A stretch of 64,000 bases of DNA from Flavisolibacter longurius (GTDB lineage Bacteria; Bacteroidota; Bacteroidia; Chitinophagales; Chitinophagaceae), in assembly GCA_013327885.1 (NCBI GenBank), contig JABUMY010000018.1, forward strand, positions 1-64,000. Direction: 5' to 3'. The position numbers were made by a program, and so were the translations under genes. Under the pieces are notes generated by a model that made no database searches, was not told the DNA's origin, and saw only the letters and a list, made by a program, of their open reading frames with translations. Shown piece after piece: positions 43,853 to 52,644 of this stretch. How positions within the stretch are numbered: position 1 is the first letter of the stretch; every line of letters starts with the position of its first letter.

Positions 43853-46800
43853 TTAGAAACCGACGTTCAAGCCAAAAATGAATTGCTTAGGTGTTGGATA
43901 GTTACCGGCATCCACACCCAGGTTCCTGTCGGCAAACCGGCGTGTATAGTCATTGCGACCGGTGTTGATCGTAGTGATCTCCGGATCAAGACCTGTGTAT
44001 TTGGTAACCGTAAAAAGGTTCTGTGCCTGTGCATAGACACGAATCCGGTCCAGACCAAACTTCCTGATGGCGTTGGGTGAGATGGTGTAACCCAACTGCA
44101 GGTTGCGCAGGCGCAGGTAGCCACCGGGTTCGATATAATAATCAACCGGCAACGTTCCGCTACGGGTATCGTTGTTATTGATCTGCGGCAGTTTTGCATT
44201 TTTGTTTTCCGGTGTCCAGCTATCGTACAGCACACGGCGGTCCCTGTTGCCCTGGAAGGTGTTGAAATCCGTCCAGTATCTTACGTAGTTGGCAATTTCA
44301 CCACCGGCTTTCCAATATAGGAACGCAGAAAGATCAAAGCCTTCCCAGGAAACACTGCTGTTGAAGCCCATTACAAACTTGGGGTGCGGACTGCCAATAA
44401 AAGTTCTGTCCTCCGGTGTGATCTTGCCATCAGGCTTGCCACCAGGGCCGGAAATGTCTTTGTATTTCCAGCTGCCAATCAGCTTGTTTGGCTGGTCGAG
44501 CGTTGCCAGTTCAGCAGCATCATCGAAAAATCCGTCCAGTACATAACCATAAAAGCTGGAGATTGGTTTGCCCACAACCGAGCGGTTAAACGGATCGATC
44601 CTTGTCCGGTCACCTTCAAAGAAAGGATCGGCCAGGTCCAGCACCTCGTTTTTATACAGGGAGAAATTGGTGCTGAGATCATACCTGAAATCCCTGGAAA
44701 CATTACCCCGGTAAGAAACAATGAGGTCAATGCCCTTGTTGTTCATTTTACCGATGTTGATCGGCTGCCGGGCTACGCTGCCACCGTAAAGACTCGGGTC
44801 CAGTTCACGTTCGAACAGTAGATCCGTTGTTGTACGGTCGTACAGGTCAAGCGAAACGTTCATGCGGTTGTTCAACAAGGTTGCATCGATACCAAACGTG
44901 GCGGTTGTTGTTTCCTCCCACTTGATATCAGGGTTAGCAATGGTTTGGTGACGAACACCGGGGTTGAAGTTGGTATTGCTGCCGTTCAGCGGATAAGAAG
45001 CATCGTTATTGATGGTAAAGAAATTAAAGAAGCCAAGAGGACTGATGTTATCGTTACCGAGAACACCGTAGCCAAAGCGTAGCTTCAGATCATTCACCGT
45101 GCGGCCTTTGGGAAAGAAGGATTCTTCCGAGATCCGCCAGCCTATGCTAAAGGCGGGGAAGTTACCATACTTGTGTGTGGGACCGAAAGCGTCGGAAGAA
45201 CCGTCCCTGCGGAAAGAAGCAGAGAAAAGGTATTTGTCCATCAGCCCATAGTTTACCTGGGCAATAATGGGGGAATACTTCCGGCTACGGAATTCACTGC
45301 TGGTACCAAAAGGCGTAGGGCTAAGGGTAGCACCTAATTGCCAAAAGTTCCGGTCAAGATTAAAGAAATCATTGGCATTGCCCGACAGGTTGCGTCCCTG
45401 GTTTTGCACCACCTCGGTACCGATCACACCGGAAAGCTCGTGAATACCTTTAAAGTTTGCCGCGTATTGCAAGGTGTTGTACCAGGTCATCTGGTAGCCA
45501 TAGCTCTGGGCTTCGTTAAACGTGGCAATGTTGGTGCGGCCCTCGGCGCTTTCGTAAAAACCTTTTACAAAAGCAAAGCTGTTGTTATTGCCATAATCAA
45601 TACCCAGGTTGGAGCGGAAGGTGAAATTTCGCAGGAATTTCACTTCGGCAAAGATGCTACCGATTACGCCTAACCGTTTTTCTTTGGCATCTTTCCGGCG
45701 ATCGAGGTTGGCATAAGGGTTATGCGCATTACCAAGGTTGGCGCCACGGGTACCGGCATAGTTACCGGCAATATCAAAAACCGGAACAATGGGCTGCATC
45801 CGGTAAGCAAATGAAATAGGATTGCCTTCGTCCTGGTTGGTGAAGCCCTGCACGCCGTTCCTGTCGGTGAAATAAACTTGGAGGTTCTCACCAATGCGAA
45901 CGGCTTTTTTGATGGTAAAGCTGGTATTGGAGCGTAAGGAGTAACGTTTGTACTGGGTGGTGTAAACAATGCCTTTCTGGTCAAAATAATCAAGACCAAA
46001 AAGGTAGTTAGCATTTTCGGATCCGCCAGAAACACTTACTTGGTGGTTCATCATGGGCGCATCCTGGAAAATGGCACCCAGCCAATCCGTTCCCTGCTTG
46101 TTGGCCGGAACAATCAGGTAGGTACCGGGTCCGTTCACGTCAAAAGGATCATATTTGTAACGGGAAGGGTCAACTGATGGGTCGCCGGCGAAAATGGCAC
46201 CGCTCTTGCCACCCGTTTGGCCGCCACCTGCATAGATGTAGTCAGGAACGATTGGCTTGTTGCTGACCCCTGTCGGACCGGCATATTGCCCATGCTTGAA
46301 ATTACCCTGGGCATCCAACAGGCCCGCATTTTTTTGCAGCAGAAAAAGATATTCGCCGTATTCTGTTGTATTGAGAAGGTCCAGTCTTTTGTTGAAATTT
46401 TGCCGGCCATAATAAGCATCGTACGATACCCGGGGTGCGCCTTGCTTTCCTCTTTTTGTTGTGATGATAATTACACCTCCTGCTGCCGCCGAGCCGTAAA
46501 TGGAAGCGGCTGAGGCATCTTTCAACACCTGTAAGGTTTCAATGTCGTTAGGGTTCAACTCTGTGATGGAACCCACGCGGGTACCATCTACTACGTAAAG
46601 TGGTTCGTTGTTGCCAAACGTGCTATAGCCATGCACCCGAACGTTTGAGCCGGCCCCCGGGATACCGGAAGTGCCGACGGTAACGCCGGCTGCTTTTCCC
46701 TGCAACATGTTTTGAACGTTGGAGCTTGGGTTGGCCACCATCTCTTTCACATTCACAACCGACACAGAGCCTGTAATGTCTTTTTTGGCCTGGGAAGAAT

Positions 46801-47137
46801 AACCTGTCACCACGATCTCGTTCATGGTGCCGCCATTTTCAGTAAGGCTGATGCTGATGTTATTTTTCCCGCTGACGGCTACTTCCTGCGAACCATAGCC
46901 AACAAAAGAAAAGACCAAAATGCTCTGGTCATTGGGCACGGCGATTGAATATCGCCCCTGGACGTCGGTTGTTGTTCCGTTGTCAGTTCCTTTTACAACC
47001 ACCGAAGCACCGATGATGGGCTGCGCACTGGCATTCGTGACAATCCCGGTAACTGTTTTTTGAGCGTTTGCCGACAATGCAAACAAAAAAATGAGTGAGA
47101 GCATCACCCATTTTCGCAGAGTAGAGTTTACAAGCAT
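43853..47137 (-). CDS. SusC/RagA-family TonB-linked outer-membrane transporter
   Basis: The 1094-residue receptor has a signal peptide (LSLIFLFALSANAQ). A carboxypeptidase-regulatory-like domain (TVTGIVTNASAQPIIGASVVVKG) is followed by the TonB-box region and plug (EIVVTGYSSQAKKDITGSVSVV, PLYVVDGTRVG, ASIYGSAAAGGVIIITTKRG). A 22-strand barrel ends in FIFGLNVGF. It imports a ligand in partnership with the SusD-type lipoprotein. No regulator (ECF sigma/anti-sigma, HTCS) or degradative enzyme is adjacent. Confidence 0.93.
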   Translation of the reverse strand: MLVNSTLRKWVMLSLIFLFALSANAQKTVTGIVTNASAQPIIGASVVVKGTDNGTTTDVQGRYSIAVPNDQSILVFSFVGYGSQEVAVSGKNNISISLTENGGTMNEIVVTGYSSQAKKDITGSVSVVNVKEMVANPSSNVQNMLQGKAAGVTVGTSGIPGAGSNVRVHGYSTFGNNEPLYVVDGTRVGSITELNPNDIETLQVLKDASAASIYGSAAAGGVIIITTKRGKQGAPRVSYDAYYGRQNFNKRLDLLNTTEYGEYLFLLQKNAGLLDAQGNFKHGQYAGPTGVSNKPIVPDYIYAGGGQTGGKSGAIFAGDPSVDPSRYKYDPFDVNGPGTYLIVPANKQGTDWLGAIFQDAPMMNHQVSVSGGSENANYLFGLDYFDQKGIVYTTQYKRYSLRSNTSFTIKKAVRIGENLQVYFTDRNGVQGFTNQDEGNPISFAYRMQPIVPVFDIAGNYAGTRGANLGNAHNPYANLDRRKDAKEKRLGVIGSIFAEVKFLRNFTFRSNLGIDYGNNNSFAFVKGFYESAEGRTNIATFNEAQSYGYQMTWYNTLQYAANFKGIHELSGVIGTEVVQNQGRNLSGNANDFFNLDRNFWQLGATLSPTPFGTSSEFRSRKYSPIIAQVNYGLMDKYLFSASFRRDGSSDAFGPTHKYGNFPAFSIGWRISEESFFPKGRTVNDLKLRFGYGVLGNDNISPLGFFNFFTINNDASYPLNGSNTNFNPGVRHQTIANPDIKWEETTTATFGIDATLLNNRMNVSLDLYDRTTTDLLFERELDPSLYGGSVARQPINIGKMNNKGIDLIVSYRGNVSRDFRYDLSTNFSLYKNEVLDLADPFFEGDRTRIDPFNRSVVGKPISSFYGYVLDGFFDDAAELATLDQPNKLIGSWKYKDISGPGGKPDGKITPEDRTFIGSPHPKFVMGFNSSVSWEGFDLSAFLYWKAGGEIANYVRYWTDFNTFQGNRDRRVLYDSWTPENKNAKLPQINNNDTRSGTLPVDYYIEPGGYLRLRNLQLGYTISPNAIRKFGLDRIRVYAQAQNLFTVTKYTGLDPEITTINTGRNDYTRRFADRNLGVDAGNYPTPKQFIFGLNVGF

Positions 47138-47453
47138 AACGTTTAAATTTTAGGAATATTTAACAAATTACATTAAACATTGATGAGAGCGAAGTTTTTA
47201 AATCGATAATTTTTTTTGTTGAAAACATGTTTATAAAACATATGATCCTTTCATAAATTATTTTTTCTCTACAGGTTTATACTAATGAAGTCGAAAGGGT
47301 TTGTTGCAAGAAGCAGATTAAAATGACGTGCGCAGGGCCACCAAAAACAAGTATAAATTCCTTACTCGACAGCGCTTATATTGATGGTGTATCCATCTGA
47401 AAAAGAAAACCTACCGTTTCCTTTGACTGTATCTTGCAAACAAACCTTCGTAT
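47138..47453. other. Divergent intergenic region between susC and the ATP-grasp gene
   Basis: About 316 bp, AT-rich near susC, with no reading frame. Reading toward susC, a GTAATTTG-like word (one base short of TAnnTTTG) lies about 25-35 nt before its ATG. Toward the ATP-grasp gene, GTATCTTGC precedes its ATG by about 20 nt, also near-consensus. No repeats or operator palindromes stand out. Confidence 0.45.
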
Positions 47454-48491
47454 GTGAAAAACGCAGTTCATGTTTTAATGACCGGTGCCGGTGCACCCGG
47501 TGCCGCCGGTATCATTCAGTGTCTTATGCAGGAACCAACCATACTGCTTTCGGTTGCCGATGCCGATGAAAATGCTGTAGGAAGGCATTTGCACGACCGA
47601 TTTTTTATCCTGCCAAAAGGCGATGCAGAAAACTTTACCGAGGAAATATTGGCCCTGTGTAAAAGGGAAAACATTGACATGGTGCTACCGCTTGTCACCA
47701 AGGAACTGCTTCCCCTTTCCCGCGAAAAGGAAAAATTTGGCGAAGCAGGCGTAAAGGTTTTGGTTTCATCTTACAGCGCTATTCAAATCGCCAATGACAA
47801 AGGCGCCTGTTACCGCTTTTTATCAGAGATAGGTATCGCGGTTCCTCAATTTCACCTGGTAAGTAGCACGGAAGGATTTATTCATGCTGCATATGAGTTG
47901 GGGCACCCGCAACAGTCGTTTTGTTTTAAGCCGACAATGGCCAACGGCAGCCGTGGTTTTCGCATTGTATCGGACAGCATCAACGAAGCGGAGCACCTGT
48001 TCCATGCAAAGCCTTACAACACCTTTATTACGTATACCCATGCCCTTAAGATATTGTCGTCGCAACCGTTTCCGCCACTCCTGGTAACCGAATACCTGCC
48101 TGGTGATGAATACTCGGTGGACTGTGTTGCGAACAAGGGAAAAGCTTTGTTGGTGGTGCCCCGCCTCCGGCAGAAAATGATAAATGGTATTAGTGTGCAG
48201 GGACGGTTTGAAAAAGACGAAGCCATCATCGCCTATTGCACCCAAATCATTGAAGCCATTGGCCTTCACGGCAACATTGGCATCCAGGTCAAGCGTAATG
48301 CTAATGGGCAGCCACTCCTGCTGGAGATCAATCCGCGGGTACAGGGCACCATCGTTGCGGGATTGGGGGCTGGTGTAAATCTACCAGTGCTGGCTATTAA
48401 GAACGAGATGGGTTTGCCACTCGCTGAAGAAGCCATGCAGGTAAAATGGGGAAGATCTTTTATGCGACACTGGACCGAAGTTTTTTACTGA
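47454..48491 (+). CDS. ATP-grasp protein, carbamoyl-phosphate-synthase-like fold
   Basis: The 345-residue protein starts with a Rossmann-like pre-ATP-grasp domain (VLMTGAGAPGAAGIIQCL). The ATP-grasp core follows with FCFKPTMANGSRGFRIV, LVTEYLPGDEYSVDCVANKGKAL and the metal-binding PLLLEINPRVQGTIVAG. Enzymes of this type ligate a carboxylate to an amine. Stand-alone members act in cell-wall, cofactor or glycan biosynthesis, so the substrate here is unknown. No biosynthetic cluster surrounds it. Confidence 0.83.
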   Translation: MKNAVHVLMTGAGAPGAAGIIQCLMQEPTILLSVADADENAVGRHLHDRFFILPKGDAENFTEEILALCKRENIDMVLPLVTKELLPLSREKEKFGEAGVKVLVSSYSAIQIANDKGACYRFLSEIGIAVPQFHLVSSTEGFIHAAYELGHPQQSFCFKPTMANGSRGFRIVSDSINEAEHLFHAKPYNTFITYTHALKILSSQPFPPLLVTEYLPGDEYSVDCVANKGKALLVVPRLRQKMINGISVQGRFEKDEAIIAYCTQIIEAIGLHGNIGIQVKRNANGQPLLLEINPRVQGTIVAGLGAGVNLPVLAIKNEMGLPLAEEAMQVKWGRSFMRHWTEVFY

Positions 48492-48549
48492 GGCTGTTAA
48501 AAACAGTCATTCTGCACCGCTTCCCCAAATTCTTCAGTATTTTGCCTGT

Positions 48550-49488
48550 ATGAAAAAATGTTTGTGTATGATAGCCCTGGCCATTTGTGCCGGCCTGGTG
48601 GTAAATGGACAAAAACAAAAACAAAAAGCAGCCCCGCAACCAACGGTGAACAATACCCTGTTATGGCGCATCAGTGGTAAAGACCTGCAAAAGCCTTCTT
48701 ATCTTTTTGGTACCATGCACATGATTTGTGCTGATGACATTGAGCTAAGCGATAGCCTTCGGTTGGCCATCCAGCAAGCCGACAATGTGTACCTTGAAAT
48801 AGACATGGAAAACCTGTTTGAAATGATGGGCGCCATGCAAAACATGGGTATGCGCAACGATACCACGCTATCTGATCTTCTTACCACAGAAGAGTACAGC
48901 CGCATCAAAAAACATTTTGAAGAAAAAGGGTCGATGCTTCCGTTTTCCATGCTGGAAAAATACAAGCCGCTGCTCACGGCATCGATGCTGGCAGAGCAAC
49001 AGGTAAGTTCCTGCGACCACGTGATCTCGATGGAACAATTGATTATGAAAGAGGCCAAGCGCAACAGCGTCGACATTCAAGGCCTTGAAACAATGAAGTT
49101 CCAGTTGGGTATTTTTGATAAGATTCCTTACCAACTACAAGCAAAGCAATTGTATAAAATGATTGTGCAGGCAGGCGACAGTGGCGCCGACAGCACCATG
49201 AAAATGCTGACAGATGCCTATCGCAAGCAGCAATTGGAAAAGCTGGAAGAGATCACCAAGCAGGAAGACATGGGTATTCAGAATTTTACCGATTTGCTGC
49301 TGTACAGTCGGAATATTGCCTGGGCTGAAAAACTGCAGTCGCTGATGAAAGAAAAAGCCCTTGTGATAGCCGTGGGTGCCGGCCATTTACCGGGGAAAAA
49401 AGGTGTGATCAACCTGCTGCGCCAGGCGGGTTACAAAGTAGAGCCGGTGAAGAATGAAATGATACGGAAGATGGTGAAAGAGATTTGA
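48550..49488 (+). CDS. TraB/GumN family protein
   Basis: The 312-residue secreted protein has a signal peptide (MIALAICAGLVVNGQ). The domain opens with LLWRISGKDLQKPSYLFGTMHM, containing the GTMH motif, and closes with ALVIAVGAGHLPGKKGVINLLRQAGY, containing the GxGHLPG motif. These His and Glu clusters match the Tiki/TraB metalloprotease-like fold. The substrate is unknown. A -7-like TATTTTG lies 5 nt before the ATG. A G/T-rich repeat arm starts right after the stop codon. Confidence 0.85.
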   Translation: MKKCLCMIALAICAGLVVNGQKQKQKAAPQPTVNNTLLWRISGKDLQKPSYLFGTMHMICADDIELSDSLRLAIQQADNVYLEIDMENLFEMMGAMQNMGMRNDTTLSDLLTTEEYSRIKKHFEEKGSMLPFSMLEKYKPLLTASMLAEQQVSSCDHVISMEQLIMKEAKRNSVDIQGLETMKFQLGIFDKIPYQLQAKQLYKMIVQAGDSGADSTMKMLTDAYRKQQLEKLEEITKQEDMGIQNFTDLLLYSRNIAWAEKLQSLMKEKALVIAVGAGHLPGKKGVINLLRQAGYKVEPVKNEMIRKMVKEI

Positions 49489-49730
49489 GGTTGGTTGGTT
49501 GATAAGTTAATAGGTTGATAAGTGTTAAATGGTTGACTGGAAGGATTGTATTGAAAACCGTCTTTTTTCGACTAAAAAGAGGAGCTCTCAAAAGGGTTTT
49601 AAACGCAATGAGACTTGCCAATTTGCAAACAATCTGCATCACCTGTTAGAATAAAAAGAGGCTGTCTCGGACTTTCGGGACAGCCTCTTTCACTTATTAA
49701 CTTATCAACCAATCAACCTATCGACTTGCC
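49489..49730. repeat. Long inverted repeat spanning the traB-like/ndk gap
   Basis: TTGGTTGATAAGTTAATA at 49495-49512 and its exact reverse complement at 49695-49712 form an 18-bp perfect inverted repeat. Imperfect extensions reach both stop codons. The enclosed 182 nt contain a terminator. Both arms are built from the words GGTTGATAAG and GGTTGGTTGG. Confidence 0.85.
49653..49690 (+). terminator. Terminator between the traB-like gene and ndk
   Basis: AAAGAGGCTGTCT pairs with the matching AGACAGCCTCTTT-type 3' strand (GACAGCCTCTTT). Five A residues precede it. It sits in the loop of the larger inverted repeat and can act on both convergent genes. Confidence 0.8.
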
Positions 49731-50147
49731 TCAAAACTGCTCCAGTCCGCTGAAGAAAAAGTCGCCTTCAATCTTTGCGTTCTCGTCGCTGTCGCTGCCG
49801 TGTACGGCATTCTCACCAAGAGAGGTTGCGAACTGTTTGCGAATGGTTCCTTCGTCGGCTTTGGCCGGGTCGGTAGCGCCAATCAACGTTCTGAAATCGG
49901 CTACGGCATTGTCTTTTTCAAGAATAGCGGCGATGATAACACCACTGCTCATAAATTGTGTCAGTTCACCGTAAAAAGGTCTTTCCTTGTGCACAGCATA
50001 AAACTCACCGGCTTTTTCAAGGGAAAGCTTGGTTTGCTTTAAAGCCACCACACGAAAACCTGCTTTAATGATCTTATCCAGGATAGCACCGGCATGTCCG
50101 TTGCGCATGGCATCGGGCTTTATCATGGTAAATGTTCTGTTACTCAT
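49731..50147 (-). CDS. ndk: Nucleoside diphosphate kinase
   Basis: The 138-residue enzyme transfers the gamma-phosphate from ATP to other nucleoside diphosphates. The N-terminus [21 protein letters not shown] and the active-site block [12 protein letters not shown], with the phospho-histidine, are canonical. Length is typical for Bacteroidota. It is convergent with the traB-like gene. Confidence 0.96.
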   Translation of the reverse strand: MSNRTFTMIKPDAMRNGHAGAILDKIIKAGFRVVALKQTKLSLEKAGEFYAVHKERPFYGELTQFMSSGVIIAAILEKDNAVADFRTLIGATDPAKADEGTIRKQFATSLGENAVHGSDSDENAKIEGDFFFSGLEQF

Positions 50148-50197
50148 TGCTCAAAAATTTTGGGCGCAAAAATAGGGGTTTTGTTTAGACAGTCCGC

Positions 50198-50232
50198 CAC
50201 ACCAAACAGGTCTCTAAGACCTGTTAGGTGTG
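50198..50232. repeat. Palindromic repeat between ndk and the TonB-receptor gene
   Basis: CACACCAAACAGGTC pairs with GACCTGTTAGGTGTG (14 of 15 positions) across the loop TCTAA. It ends 3 nt from the receptor's stop codon on the minus strand and may terminate that transcript, although no T run follows. I recall similar ACCTGTTAGGT palindromes as dispersed repeats in other Bacteroidota. Confidence 0.65.
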
Positions 50233-50235
50233 TTA

Positions 50236-52299
50236 CTAAGGCTTGGCGGTAAACAATTGCAACAGGATGGACGCATAATAATTACGGCCTTGTGCCGCGT
50301 TGTAAAAGCGTCCGCCAAATCCGTTGATGTCATTTCCCAAACTGTATTGTTGGTCAAGCAGGTTGTCGGCGCCGGCAACGATCCGTAGTTTTTGTCCCTG
50401 CTTGAAAAGCAGGTCGTAGCCTATCCTTGCGCCCAGTACATGAAAAGCGTCTGCCTTTTCCGTATTGGCGTCATTTAACGGAATGCGGCTGTTGTAGTAA
50501 TACGTAACTGATCCGAGAAAACCGTTACGAAGGAAAAAATCTGCACCGGCTGAAACCACATGCGGCGCCACACCCGGTAAGGCTTTCCCCGAAAAATCGC
50601 CGCTAACCGGCCGGAAATCTTTGTACCGGAAATGATGATAGGTATGGTTCAGCCAAAGCGTTGACTGGCGCAAGGCCGGGCTGTTTTGCCACAGGTTATA
50701 CTGCACGCTTGTCTCCAATCCTTTTTGCGATGTTTTTCCTGCATTGATAAAATAGTCACCACCACCGGCATCACGTCTTTGGACAATAGTATTTTTTAAT
50801 CGGAAATAAAACGCGTTGACATCTACGTTCAACCCGTCAAAGAAAGTTCCGCGAAAACCAAGGTCGTAGTTCGTGCCTTCTTCCGCTTCCAGTTCCAAAT
50901 TGATATTGCTCCCGCTCGGCAACAGTTCGGCCGAGGTAGGCGGCGAAAACCCCCTGGAGACACTGGTATATACAGTGAAGCTGGCAAACTTGCGGGCAAT
51001 GGCGAGGCGTGGTGTAACCTGGTCATTCAGCGTTCGGTCCTGGCGGGGGAGGGGACGTGGCGCCAGCCGCCGGAACTGAAGCTTCGAACCATTCAGCGAT
51101 GCACCGGCGGTAAATTCCCATTCTTTCAGGGAAAGGTTACCCTGTAAAAAAACAAAGGACTGTCCAATGCGGATGTCATCCTCCGATTGAATGCTGTCGG
51201 CTTCGCCACCCACGTTTTTATATACAGTAGACGTGGAAAAATTCTGTTGCAGCTCGCCACCCAGTGAAAGGTCAAGGACAGCACCTGTCCAGTTTTTTTT
51301 CGCTGTAAATACCGTACGGCCACCCACATGCGGTTCTACTCCTTTTCCGTAATTACGGATGGTGGGGTTACGCAATTCTGTAAACGAAGCATACGCCACC
51401 GATTGGTTGGTAATGCCGGCCGTTAGTTTTTGGGTCAGGCTGGCGCCTGCCAAAAATGTTTTCTGGTAAATGGCTGCCCTGCTTTGTGCGGCACTGGGAA
51501 AACCGCCGCCGCCCGGCCGCGATGCACTTGGATTGGCGTCATATTCAGCCTTGGTAAGAGCACCCGGTGTCTGGTAATAAAGATCGCTATAAAGAAAGGT
51601 GGTTTTCAACACCTGGCTTTCGCCGAGTTTGTGGTGCCCCGACCAGCTCAGGATGTTTCGCCGCAAGGCAGAATGGTCGCGGTAGCCATCACTTTGCTGG
51701 TGCTGAAAACCAAGCCGGCTTCTGTTTTCGCCGCTACCTGTTGTAATGCCGGCGTAGGCATTGTGCAACCCAAAACTTCCAGTGGTGTATTCGGCCGTTA
51801 CGTTGGGTCTTTCATTTGGGCTTGCCCCTTCAATCAGGAGCACACCGCCCGTTCCGGCGCCGTACAAACTGCTGCCCGGTCCTTTCAGGATCTCAACAGA
51901 ATTAAAATTGTAATAACCCAGTCCGTTAAGATAGGTATGTCCGCCCGGGTCGGTAAACGGGATGTCGTTGTAATAAACTTTTACGTTCCGCACACCAAAA
52001 GGCGATCGCAACGAACTGCCGCGAATGTTAAAACGATAACTTCCCGGCGACCTTTCTTCCATGCGAACACCTGCAACCGTATTCATAGCGGCTACGGCTG
52101 ATGCCGGGCTAAAGCGGTTGAGCATTTGCTTGTTGATGAAGCCTACAGCCGCTGGCACGTCTTTTAATTTTCGCACCTGTCCGTAGGCTGAAACTTCTAC
52201 TGTTGACAAGGTAGTTACGGTAGAGTCGTCTTGCTGCGCAAATAAGATCGGGGAAAAAGAACTGCCTAAAACGAGAAGGACAAATTTTCGAATGAGCAT
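50236..52299 (-). CDS. TonB-dependent outer-membrane receptor (siderophore-type)
   Basis: The 687-residue receptor has a signal peptide (FVLLVLGSSFSPILFAQ). The plug domain carries VEVSAYGQVRKLKDVPAAVGFINK, RMEERSPGSYRFNIRGSSLRSPFGVRN and VEILKGPGSSLYGAGTGGVLLIE. The barrel ends with a terminal aromatic strand (NYYASILLQLF). It lacks the SusC-type N-terminal extra domain, so it belongs with iron-siderophore or vitamin receptors of the FecA kind. The ligand is unknown. The ATG at 52299 is preferred because the signal peptide begins there. Confidence 0.88.
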   Translation of the reverse strand: MLIRKFVLLVLGSSFSPILFAQQDDSTVTTLSTVEVSAYGQVRKLKDVPAAVGFINKQMLNRFSPASAVAAMNTVAGVRMEERSPGSYRFNIRGSSLRSPFGVRNVKVYYNDIPFTDPGGHTYLNGLGYYNFNSVEILKGPGSSLYGAGTGGVLLIEGASPNERPNVTAEYTTGSFGLHNAYAGITTGSGENRSRLGFQHQQSDGYRDHSALRRNILSWSGHHKLGESQVLKTTFLYSDLYYQTPGALTKAEYDANPSASRPGGGGFPSAAQSRAAIYQKTFLAGASLTQKLTAGITNQSVAYASFTELRNPTIRNYGKGVEPHVGGRTVFTAKKNWTGAVLDLSLGGELQQNFSTSTVYKNVGGEADSIQSEDDIRIGQSFVFLQGNLSLKEWEFTAGASLNGSKLQFRRLAPRPLPRQDRTLNDQVTPRLAIARKFASFTVYTSVSRGFSPPTSAELLPSGSNINLELEAEEGTNYDLGFRGTFFDGLNVDVNAFYFRLKNTIVQRRDAGGGDYFINAGKTSQKGLETSVQYNLWQNSPALRQSTLWLNHTYHHFRYKDFRPVSGDFSGKALPGVAPHVVSAGADFFLRNGFLGSVTYYYNSRIPLNDANTEKADAFHVLGARIGYDLLFKQGQKLRIVAGADNLLDQQYSLGNDINGFGGRFYNAAQGRNYYASILLQLFTAKP

Positions 52300-52366
52300 T
52301 GGTGTGGCACAATTCATGTTCAAATGATAAGGGAGATAATCTTTAAAACATCAAAAATACATTCAA

Positions 52367-52567
52367 ATGGCAGGACGTGGAGATAACAACAAAAACGGTA
52401 CGTCGGGCAGCGGTGCCAGCAATCAAAGCATGCAAGGCATGAAAGGTGGCCAACAGGAAAAAGCATCACACGGAAAGCAAACAAGTGGAAAGCCTTCCGT
52501 TCCGCAAAAGGAGAGTCGCGACCAGGATGCTAACCGCAACACAAGTGTTCAGCCCGAAAACGACTAA
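52367..52567 (+). CDS. Small disordered hydrophilic protein
   Basis: The 66-residue product is rich in Gly, Ser, Asn, Gln and Lys and has almost no hydrophobic residues. It contains MQGMKGGQQEKASHGKQ, somewhat like the KGG motif of small stress-response proteins, but I cannot assign it to that family. It is followed by a clean terminator, which supports a real transcript. Confidence 0.6.
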   Translation: MAGRGDNNKNGTSGSGASNQSMQGMKGGQQEKASHGKQTSGKPSVPQKESRDQDANRNTSVQPEND

Positions 52568-52589
52568 CACAAAAGAATAACAAGGTTTG

Positions 52590-52616
52590 GTCCCGCCGCC
52601 CTGGCGGGACTTTTTT
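52590..52616 (+). terminator. Terminator of the 66-residue gene
   Basis: GTCCCGCC and GGCGGGAC pair across GCCCT and are followed by six T residues. Confidence 0.88.
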
Positions 52617-52644
52617 ATGGTAACCGAAAACGAAACAGTAAGTT

